Assembly: GCA_018268465.1 (NCBI GenBank)
Contig: JAFDWN010000010.1
Location: 1 to 64,000, forward strand
Length of the DNA: 64,000 nt
Source of the DNA: Actinomycetota bacterium
GTDB taxonomy: Bacteria > Actinomycetota > Actinomycetes > Mycobacteriales > Mycobacteriaceae
Reading direction: 5' to 3'
In this document: positions 55,333-64,000 of the stretch, piece after piece
Layout of the letters: each line of letters opens with the position of its first letter
Position numbering within the stretch: the stretch's first letter is position 1
The notes under the pieces: generated by a model
The model's database searches: none
Told to the model about the DNA's origin: nothing
Seen by the model: only the letters and a program-made list of their open reading frames with translations
Translations under genes and position numbers: made by a program

Positions 55333-55944
55333 TCACCCCTCCCGATCGTCGGCCAGTAGCCGTTCCATCCCCGTGACCAGCCAGCCCAGCTGCAGCGTGA
55401 ACGCCGCTTCACTGCGCCCCTCGGCGAACTGAGCGCCCGCCACCGCGGCGTGCAGAGCCGAGTCGGGCTCCTGCGGCCGGCTCCACACCGTCGACGGCGC
55501 CGCATGGTCCAGCGCGGCCCCGAGGCACAAGACGTCGAGCATCGAGACCGCCAGGACGATCGAACGAGCACTGAACCCCGCCTTCGTCAGGGCCTCGGCC
55601 AGCGCGTCGTACTGGCGCAACGTGGTCGGATCGCTCACTGTCTGCGCCACCAGCGCCGGGATGGCCCCGGGATGGCGGGCGAATGCGTCGCGATAGTGAC
55701 GGGCCCACTGCGCGACCATCTCCCGCCAGTCCGGGAGTTCTCCGCAGTCCCAGTCGGCGATGATGCCGCGGATGCCCTCGAGCACCGCGGCCCTGCCTTT
55801 CACGTGGTGATAGAGCGAGGACACGCTCACCCCCAACTCGTGGGCGAGTTCGGGCATAGTGAGCTGGCCGGTCCGGTCCAGCTGGCTGAGGGCCGAGCGG
55901 AAGATGAGATCGCGGGACAGGATCGGTTTGCTGGGTCTGGGCAC
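55333..55944 (-). CDS. TetR-family regulator
   Basis: A 203-residue protein. The HTH is LTMPELAHELGVSVSSLYHHVKG near residues 28-50, and a C-terminal TetR_C-like region follows. It is the last gene of an operon with the amidohydrolase and permease, which it probably represses through the palindrome at 59138-59156. GTG start, 15 bases after the amidohydrolase stop. Confidence 0.88.
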   Translation of the reverse strand: MPRPSKPILSRDLIFRSALSQLDRTGQLTMPELAHELGVSVSSLYHHVKGRAAVLEGIRGIIADWDCGELPDWREMVAQWARHYRDAFARHPGAIPALVAQTVSDPTTLRQYDALAEALTKAGFSARSIVLAVSMLDVLCLGAALDHAAPSTVWSRPQEPDSALHAAVAGAQFAEGRSEAAFTLQLGWLVTGMERLLADDREG

Positions 55945-55959
55945 TGTTTTCCTTTGGCG

Positions 55960-57603
55960 TCAGTTCTCGGCACGGTGCGCCACGGAAGCGCCGACGACAG
56001 TCAACGGCACCGGGGTTTCGGCGAACTCGTCCGGCGGCACCTGCAGCGGATCGAGTGCGAATGCGGACAGGTCCGCGCGACGTCCCGGGGCGATCGCCCC
56101 TGCGACGCTGCCGAGACCCGCCGCCGCGGCCGCCTGCGTGGTGTAGCCCTCCAGTGCCATCAACGCGGTCAGTCGCTGCCCGGCTCCGATCGGGCGCTCC
56201 CCGATGTGGCCGTGCCGGCGGCGTAGCTGTGCATCGGCGATGATGCCCCGCGGGTCGAACGGCGCCACCGGCCAGTCAGAGCCCAGCACCACGCGTGCAC
56301 CCGCCTCGCGCAGGTCGCGCACCCGAAAGCCGCGGTCGGCGCGTTCAGAGCCAAGACGACGCGACCAGTTGTCCGTGTGATCGGCCCGGGTGTACAGCGT
56401 GCAATGGGTCGGCTGCATGCTGGCGGTCACGTCCAGTGCGCGGAATCGGGGCAACAGGTCGCTGGGGATGGTCTCGATGTGTTCGATGCGATGCGGGACC
56501 CGTCTGCCCGGCTCCGCCCGCCATGCCCGGCCGGGCCGCACACCCGCCAACGCTGCCAGCACGTACCGCACACCGGCGTCGCCGATGGCGTGGGTGACCG
56601 TCGGCACACCCGCGGCCGCTAGGTGGCGAACGCAGTCGACGTACTCCGCGGGATCCGGCCAGAACGGCGCCGTCGACTCACCCTGGCAGTCGGGATGTTC
56701 CAGCCATGCGGTGCCGGCGTCGATGGTGCCGTCGATCATGAATTTCACCCCCTCGACCTCCCATCGGGCACCGTGCAGGCGTTGCAGGTCCACGATGTGG
56801 TCGAGGTAGGCACGGTCGGATCCCGGCATGCACATCGGCGCGAATCGCAGCCGCAGCGGCAGGTCCGCGTCGCCGGCCAGCGAGGTCATCACCTCTTCGG
56901 AACGGCCGTCGAAGTCCATGGCGTTTCCGGCGGTCAAGCCCGTCGCCGCCATGGCCGTCAGCAGTGCGCGCAACCGCCGGCGCAGTTCGGCGACCGGTGG
57001 TTGGGGCATCACGGCGCGGACCAGATCGTAGGCCGGGATCTCGAGTAGATGTCCGGTGGGACAGCCCTTTTCGTCACAGACCACCGACGCCCCGCCGTCG
57101 AATCGGATGGCGCCGGTGATGCCGGCCCTGCGCAACGCCTCCGGAGTGGCGATCGCCGCGTGGGCGTCGAACAACACCACCAGCGCCGGGATGTCACCGA
57201 TCGCCTCGACCAGCGGGGCCGACGTGACCGGCTGCGACCCGAACACATTGGGGTCCAGACCCCAACCCTGAAACCACGCCTCGGCGGGATGGGCCTGCCG
57301 GTGGGTCCGCACCGCCGCGACGAGGTCGGCGATCGTGCGCACCTCCGTCAGGTCGGCCCCGTTGGCCAGGCTGATTCCCAGTGTGGGATGGATGTGGCCG
57401 TCGACCAGCCCGGGGGTCACCGTGGCCCGGCCCAGGTCGATCACCTCGGTCCCGCGGCTCCGCCACCCCTTGGCGTCGGCACGGTCACCGACGGCGGTGA
57501 TGACCCCGTCCCGCATTGCGACGGCCTGGGCGAGGGGACGGGCAGGGTCCAGGGTGTGCACGCGATCGGCGAGGACGATCAGCTCGGCGGCGTGGGCCGT
57601 CAC
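55960..57603 (-). CDS. YtcJ-type amidohydrolase
   Basis: A 547-residue protein of the metal-dependent amidohydrolase superfamily. VDGHIHPTLG carries the HxH metal motif; PTVTHAIGDAGV and HRIEHIETI give later histidines; VLGSDWPVAPFDP gives the Asp. Close relatives hydrolyse formamides or similar N-acyl compounds. Substrate unknown. GTG start overlaps the permease stop as GTGA. Confidence 0.87.
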   Translation of the reverse strand: MTAHAAELIVLADRVHTLDPARPLAQAVAMRDGVITAVGDRADAKGWRSRGTEVIDLGRATVTPGLVDGHIHPTLGISLANGADLTEVRTIADLVAAVRTHRQAHPAEAWFQGWGLDPNVFGSQPVTSAPLVEAIGDIPALVVLFDAHAAIATPEALRRAGITGAIRFDGGASVVCDEKGCPTGHLLEIPAYDLVRAVMPQPPVAELRRRLRALLTAMAATGLTAGNAMDFDGRSEEVMTSLAGDADLPLRLRFAPMCMPGSDRAYLDHIVDLQRLHGARWEVEGVKFMIDGTIDAGTAWLEHPDCQGESTAPFWPDPAEYVDCVRHLAAAGVPTVTHAIGDAGVRYVLAALAGVRPGRAWRAEPGRRVPHRIEHIETIPSDLLPRFRALDVTASMQPTHCTLYTRADHTDNWSRRLGSERADRGFRVRDLREAGARVVLGSDWPVAPFDPRGIIADAQLRRRHGHIGERPIGAGQRLTALMALEGYTTQAAAAAGLGSVAGAIAPGRRADLSAFALDPLQVPPDEFAETPVPLTVVGASVAHRAEN

Positions 57604-59117
57604 CGATTCACGCTCCGCTCATCCTGGCTGTCCGCCGGCTCGGGAGGCGGAATGTGCCCGTCTTCGGGATGGAGTCCTCCGATCGCCGCGTACACGGCAG
57701 GCCTGCTGCGTTTGAGGATCAGGGCACCGACGACGCCGGCGGCAAACGTCGCCGGCACGATGCCCACGAGCACCACGTTAGTGACCAGCGTGGCGTTGGT
57801 GAGCAGGTCGATGTGTGTCACGAGGATGACGCACGCCGCGCACAGCAGCAGCGCGGCCAGCGCCGCACACGCGGTGGCGGTGCGCGCGTGGACGGTGTGG
57901 CGGCGGCGGACGAAGTACACCACCACGGCCACGGAGGTCAGTGCCTGCAGCGCGATGATGCCGACCACGCCCGGGGAGTTCACCTTCAACAGCAGGTCCA
58001 CGTAGGGATCAGCGCCCGCGATCGCGAACCCGGCGACGACGGCGAAGGCCAGCACCGTCTGTGCGTTGCCCGCCGCGGCGGGCGACCCGAACCGCGGGTG
58101 GGTGTGGGCGAGGCGAGCGGGCAGCAGACCGTCGCGGGCGAGGTTGAAGGTGTAGCGGGTGATGGCGTTGTGGAACGCGATCTGCGAGGCCAGGACGCTG
58201 GTGACGATGAGCAGGTACATCACGTCCGAGGCCCACGGACCGACGTAGCGCTCGATCGCGACGAAGAACATGTTCGCGGGATCGTCCGCGGCGGCCGCGA
58301 GCACGCCGTCGTCGCCGTAGGCCTGGATGATCGCCCACACGACAAGGCAGTAGAACAGCATCATGAAGATCACCGCGCCGTAGGTGGCGCGCGGGATCGT
58401 GCGCTCGGGATCGCGCGCCTCGGGCCGATACAGCGCCGTCGATTCGAACCCCATGAAGGCGGCGAACGCGAAGGCCAGAACCCCGGCCATACCGGGGGCG
58501 AAGACAGCCGACGGGGTGAACGACGTGGCGCTGAGGCCGTGATCGCCGCCCTGGACGACCACCGCCACCACGAGCAGCGCCAGGATCGCCGTCTCGGCGA
58601 CCAGCAGTACACCCAGGATGCGGGCGCCGACGTCGATCCCGCGCCGGCCCACCCACCACACGATCGCGATCGCGGCGAACACGCAGGCCCACCACGGCAC
58701 AACGATGCCGGTCAGGGTGGCCAACGCGTCGGCGGTCTGGACACCGAGCAGCCCGTAGACGCCGATCTGCAGCGAGTTGTAGGCGACGACGGCGAGCACA
58801 CCCGCTGCCATTCCCGCGGGCCTGCCCAGGCCGAGTGTCACGTAGGAGTAGAAGGCGCCCGCGCCACCGGTGTGGCGGGTCATCGCCATGAAACCGACCG
58901 CGAAGAGCAGGAGCACCGCGCCCGCGCCCAGGTAGCCGACGGGCGCACCGAGTCCGCCGACCAGAACCGCGAGCGGCGCCACACCGGCCATCACGGTGAG
59001 CGGTGCGGCGGCGGCGACTACCAGAAACGCGATGCCGGGCGCCGTGAGTGAGTTGCTTTTCAGATGCTCTGCCGTCGCCGCCGGTGCGGTGGTCGGCGGT
59101 GCGCTCGGGTCGGGCAC
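57600..59117 (-). CDS. APC-superfamily amino acid permease
   Basis: A 505-residue protein with about 12 membrane segments. The first helix region LTAPGIAFLVVAAAAPLTVM and GFESTALYRPEARDPERTIPRA are typical of APC permeases. It likely imports an amino acid or amine handled by the following amidohydrolase. GTG start with AGGGGA upstream. Confidence 0.9.
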   Translation of the reverse strand: MPDPSAPPTTAPAATAEHLKSNSLTAPGIAFLVVAAAAPLTVMAGVAPLAVLVGGLGAPVGYLGAGAVLLLFAVGFMAMTRHTGGAGAFYSYVTLGLGRPAGMAAGVLAVVAYNSLQIGVYGLLGVQTADALATLTGIVVPWWACVFAAIAIVWWVGRRGIDVGARILGVLLVAETAILALLVVAVVVQGGDHGLSATSFTPSAVFAPGMAGVLAFAFAAFMGFESTALYRPEARDPERTIPRATYGAVIFMMLFYCLVVWAIIQAYGDDGVLAAAADDPANMFFVAIERYVGPWASDVMYLLIVTSVLASQIAFHNAITRYTFNLARDGLLPARLAHTHPRFGSPAAAGNAQTVLAFAVVAGFAIAGADPYVDLLLKVNSPGVVGIIALQALTSVAVVVYFVRRRHTVHARTATACAALAALLLCAACVILVTHIDLLTNATLVTNVVLVGIVPATFAAGVVGALILKRSRPAVYAAIGGLHPEDGHIPPPEPADSQDERSVNR

Positions 59118-59137
59118 GGTGTTCCCCTTCGGTCAGT

Positions 59138-59156
59138 AACCGAAATCGATTCGGTT
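59138..59156. promoter_or_regulatory. Palindrome before the permease operon, likely TetR operator
   Basis: AACCGAA-ATCGA-TTCGGTT is a perfect 7-5-7 inverted repeat, 21 bases upstream of the permease GTG. The TetR gene in the same operon is the obvious binding protein. Confidence 0.7.
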
Positions 59157-59164
59157 TAGGATAG

Positions 59165-61237
<2,073 letters not shown>

Positions 61238-61366
61238 CCGCGGCGCGTGCGACTTCGGTCACACCCGGCGAATTGGTGCCGTCGGGCCCTGCCGCGGGGA
61301 CTGCTTCGCATGGTTAACTGACGGCCGCGTAGACAGGTGTCCAAAAACGGTTGAGGAGTAGCCGCC

Positions 61367-61750
61367 ATGTGGGATTCGTTCTGGAGCTTTTTGTGGTCGA
61401 CGGTGGTGATCTTCGCGTTCATCGCCTACCTGATGATCCTGTTCAACATCCTGGTAGACCTGTTCTGGCGTGATCACAAGACCAACGGATTCGTGAAGGC
61501 CGTCTGGGTGATCTTCCTGATCCTGCTGCCGTACCTGACGGCGCTGGTGTACCTCATCGCCCGGGGCAAGGGCATGGCCGAGCGTGGTCGCGAAGCGGCG
61601 GTGGCGGCCAAGAAGGACACCGACGACTACATCCGCCAGGCCGCGGGCCGTTCGCCCGCGCAGGAGATCGCCGACGCGAAGGCGCTACTCGAGGCGGGCA
61701 CCATCACGCCGGCCGAGTTCGAATCGCTCAAGGCCAAGGCCCTGGGGTAG
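61367..61750 (+). CDS. PLDc_N-SHOCT small membrane protein
   Basis: A 127-residue protein. Two membrane segments (about 10-30 and 44-66) with WRDHKTNG between them match the PLD nuclease N-terminal domain. The tail (EIADAKALLEAGTITPAEFESLKAKAL) is a SHOCT oligomerisation motif. GAGGAG lies seven bases before the ATG. Function unknown. Confidence 0.82.
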   Translation: MWDSFWSFLWSTVVIFAFIAYLMILFNILVDLFWRDHKTNGFVKAVWVIFLILLPYLTALVYLIARGKGMAERGREAAVAAKKDTDDYIRQAAGRSPAQEIADAKALLEAGTITPAEFESLKAKALG

Positions 61751-61821
61751 CAGCGGGTCAGTCGCCGAGTAACACCCGCACCAGCCGGCCGGCCGGTGCC
61801 CTCCCAGTGAACAGTTCGAAG

Positions 61822-61852
61822 CGAGCCGACCCGCAGTCTGCGGGTCGGCTCG
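61822..61852. terminator. Bidirectional hairpin between the SHOCT and exonuclease genes
   Basis: CGAGCCGACCCGCAG (61822-61836) and CTGCGGGTCGGCTCG (61838-61852) form a 15-bp perfect inverted repeat around a single T, between convergent genes. Confidence 0.8.
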
Positions 61853-61868
61853 TCGGGTTCGGCGAGGA

Positions 61869-62888
61869 TCAGAAGAGAGTGAACTGCTCGCCGTCGTCGG
61901 AGGTCGCGGCGAACTCCTCGACACCCGCACCGCCCACCACGTGGTCGAGCCGGCGCAGGAAATCGGCGTCGGACACCAACGGCACCCCGAGTTCGAGCGC
62001 CTGATACCCCTTGCCCTGCTCGGGGCCGGGATCGTCGCACACGATCAGCGACGTCTCCGCGTCCACCGCATCGCTGAACGCCAGCCCGGCATGCACGATC
62101 CGCTCGATCAACTCCTCGTGCGTGTGCGTCACCTCGGCGGCCAGCGCCACCCGCATCCCCTGCACGAGCGGCCGGCCGGTGACGAACCGGCCGGGATTGA
62201 CGTACGGGCAGGGCAGCCGGGACGCGAGGGCCTTGAGCGGGCGCAACTCCTCATGCGTCACCCGGCCGTTGGGCCAGCGCTTCCGGCTCAACGACCGCAC
62301 CGGCAGCCAGGCCCGCCGTTCCCGCGCCCGGGCCAGCGCAGGTTTGAGGATTTGCGCCAGGACCTGGGCGTCGTCGAGAGCGTCGTGGGGCCGCAGCTGG
62401 GTGGCGCCCCAATGCGCGGCGAGGGTGTCCAGGCGCAGATTCTCGGTGCCCAGATCGAGGCGGCGCGCCAACTCGACGGTGCACATGGCGCTGTCGATGG
62501 GCAACTCGGCGCCGACGAGTTCGGCCTCGGCGGCCAGGAAGGAGTAGTCGAACCCGACGTTGTGTGCGACCAGCGTGCGTCCCCGCAACACCTCGCAGAG
62601 CTCGCCGACGATGTCGGCGAAACACGGCTGGCCCGCGAGCATCTCGGCGGTCAGCCCGTGGACGTGGGTGGGACCGGGGTCCACACCGGGATCGAGCAGC
62701 GTGGAGACGCTGAACTCGACGTTTCCGTCATCAGCCACGGCGAGGGCCGCCAGGCTGACGATCCGCGCCTGGCTGGGACTGAACCCGGACGTCTCGACGT
62801 CGACGACGGCCCAGCCGGTGCCCGGCTCGACCGCCGGCCGGCCCCAGCAGCCGACGGGGTCGGTGGGTACGGCGGATGTGGGGCTCAC
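61869..62888 (-). CDS. DEDDh exonuclease with BRCT domain (DnaQ-like)
   Basis: A 339-residue protein. WAVVDVETSGFSPSQ, VAHNVGFDYSFL and HDALDDAQVLA give the DEDDh residues of the epsilon/RNase T fold; a BRCT domain (LVQGMRVALAAE to about residue 320) follows. It corresponds to M. tuberculosis Rv3711c. GTG 62888 was chosen; the frame is open to GTG 62948, nearly reaching murT. Confidence 0.88.
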   Translation of the reverse strand: MSPTSAVPTDPVGCWGRPAVEPGTGWAVVDVETSGFSPSQARIVSLAALAVADDGNVEFSVSTLLDPGVDPGPTHVHGLTAEMLAGQPCFADIVGELCEVLRGRTLVAHNVGFDYSFLAAEAELVGAELPIDSAMCTVELARRLDLGTENLRLDTLAAHWGATQLRPHDALDDAQVLAQILKPALARARERRAWLPVRSLSRKRWPNGRVTHEELRPLKALASRLPCPYVNPGRFVTGRPLVQGMRVALAAEVTHTHEELIERIVHAGLAFSDAVDAETSLIVCDDPGPEQGKGYQALELGVPLVSDADFLRRLDHVVGGAGVEEFAATSDDGEQFTLF

Positions 62889-62949
62889 ACGGCCAGGATG
62901 GCACGGTCCTCCGACATCACTCGCCCGGCGACGCCGCGTGTCGGCCACC

Positions 62950-62955
62950 TAAAAT
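62950..62955 (+). promoter_or_regulatory. Likely -10 element of murT (leaderless start)
   Basis: TAAAAT lies seven bases before the murT ATG at 62963, the spacing expected when transcription starts at the A of the start codon. No ribosome site is found. Confidence 0.55.
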
Positions 62956-62962
62956 GCCGGGA

Positions 62963-64000
62963 ATGATCACCACCCGCGGACGTGTCGCACTGGCGGCGGG
63001 GGCGACCGCCCGGTGGGCCTCACGGGTCAGCGGACGCGGCGCCGGCGCGATGATCGGCGGCCTGGTCGCCATGACCCTCGACCGCTCGATCCTGAGCCAA
63101 CTGGCCCGCGGCCGCCGCACGGTCGTCGTGACCGGCACCAATGGCAAGTCCACCACCACCCGCATGACCGCCGCGGCCATGGGCACTCTCGGCGCGGTGG
63201 CCACCAACGCCGAGGGCGCCAACATGGACGCCGGGCTCGTCGCGGCGCTGGCGGGCGCCCGCACGGCGGACCTCGCAGCGCTGGAAGTCGACGAGATGCA
63301 CGTGCCGCATGTGGCCGACGCGGTGGACCCCGCCGTCATCGTGCTGCTCAACCTGTCGCGCGACCAGCTCGACCGGGTCGGTGAGATCAACCACATCGAG
63401 CGCACCCTGCGCGCGGGGCTGGCCCGTCATCCCGACGCCGTCGTCGTCGCCAACTGCGACGACGTCCTGATGGCCTCGGCCGCCTACGACTGCCCGCGAG
63501 TGGTGTGGGTGGCGGCCGGCGGCGGATGGTCGGGCGACTCGGTGAGCTGCCCGAGGTCCGGCGAGATCATCGTGCGCGACGGACAACCCGGCGGGGCCTG
63601 GTACTCCACGGGCATCGACTTCAAGCGGCCCACCCCGCAATGGTGGTTCGACGACGAGAACATCTACGGCCCGGACGGGCTGACGTTGCCGATGGCGCTG
63701 TCGCTGCCGGGCACGGTCAACCGCGGCAACGCGGCCCAGGCCGTCGCGGCAGCGGTGACGCTGGGCGCCGACCCGGCGAAAGCGGTGGCCGCGGTGTCAC
63801 TCGTCGACGAGGTCGCCGGCCGCTACCGCAGGGTCCAACTCGGGGCGCACACGGTGCGGATGCTGCTGGCCAAGAATCCGGCGGGCTGGCAGGAGGCGCT
63901 GTCGATGGTCGACACCGACGCCGGATCCGTCGTCATCGCCGTCAACGGGCAGGTCCCCGACGGGGAGGACCTGTCCTGGCTGTGGGACGTCAACTTCGAG
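62963..64000 (+). CDS. murT: Lipid II isoglutaminyl synthase subunit MurT, 3' end outside
   Basis: The first 346 residues of a Mur-ligase-like protein. VVVTGTNGKSTTTRM is the ATP P-loop; LLNLSRDQLDRVGEI and GTVNRGNAAQAVAAA are MurT/DUF1727-type motifs. With GatD (expected next) it amidates the D-Glu of lipid II. It matches Rv3712. ATG 62963 or 62954 (MPGM) are both in frame; the promoter favours 62963. Confidence 0.93.
   Translation, partial: MITTRGRVALAAGATARWASRVSGRGAGAMIGGLVAMTLDRSILSQLARGRRTVVVTGTNGKSTTTRMTAAAMGTLGAVATNAEGANMDAGLVAALAGARTADLAALEVDEMHVPHVADAVDPAVIVLLNLSRDQLDRVGEINHIERTLRAGLARHPDAVVVANCDDVLMASAAYDCPRVVWVAAGGGWSGDSVSCPRSGEIIVRDGQPGGAWYSTGIDFKRPTPQWWFDDENIYGPDGLTLPMALSLPGTVNRGNAAQAVAAAVTLGADPAKAVAAVSLVDEVAGRYRRVQLGAHTVRMLLAKNPAGWQEALSMVDTDAGSVVIAVNGQVPDGEDLSWLWDVNFE

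Overview
The window is high-GC actinobacterial DNA. Gene content points to a fast-growing mycobacterium (Mycobacterium/Mycolicibacterium type). It has mycofactocin genes, a complete ergothioneine operon, an NDMA-type methanol dehydrogenase locus, a GlnR-type box before an ammonium transporter, many ATGA/GTGA overlaps and frequent GTG starts. The right two thirds keeps the gene order I know from M. tuberculosis Rv3700c-Rv3712: egtE-D-C-B-A, sensor-domain protein, proline-rich membrane protein, DUF4185 protein, asd, ask, leuA, dnaQ-like gene, murT. Extra blocks interrupt this order. No tRNA, rRNA, CRISPR array or transposase was seen.

Layout. (1) 1-1480: the start of a mycofactocin cluster on the minus strand (mftA, mftB, 5' end of mftC), divergent from a methyltransferase that is probably mftM. 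(2) 1488-9741: an operon of one complete highly reducing polyketide synthase module, a separate alpha-oxoamine synthase and a GNAT acetyltransferase. This is the best candidate for an undescribed pathway. A divergent SLC13-type transporter follows (9983-11665). (3) 11699-19207: methanol/diol oxidation locus mno, MoxR ATPase, VWA protein, second iron-type alcohol dehydrogenase, and the MnoS/MnoR-like two-component system. The dehydrogenases need mycofactocin, so regions 1 and 3 form one metabolic unit. (4) 19371-23883: a secreted protein, a YbdK-type carboxylate-amine ligase and a MetNIQ-type ABC importer. (5) 24122-29512: egtABCDE. (6) 29702-32981: sensor-domain protein, Ohr, catalase, proline-rich membrane protein.

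(7) 33532-46025: a ketone carboxylation island. It has an AcoR-type regulator, four subunits of an acetone/acetophenone carboxylase-like enzyme, an unknown fifth protein, a 3-oxoacid CoA-transferase and a thiolase. Together they can carry a ketone plus CO2 through a 3-oxoacid and its CoA ester to acyl-CoA. A near-palindrome, TGTCCCA-N3-TGGGACA, sits in the divergent promoter, and a partial copy lies before the thiolase. (8) 46165-47790: a CGNR regulator and an SDR oxidoreductase. This cassette is bracketed by 63-66 bp imperfect direct repeats made of the overlapping 3' ends of scoB and the DUF4185 gene, which records an insertion. (9) 47923-64000: DUF4185 protein, asd, ask (with an internal start), nitroreductase-like protein, Ntn hydrolase, amt, XRE-cupin regulator, a TetR/amidohydrolase/permease operon, leuA with a Leu-codon leader peptide, a PLDc_N-SHOCT membrane protein, a DEDDh exonuclease and murT, which runs off the right edge and looks leaderless.
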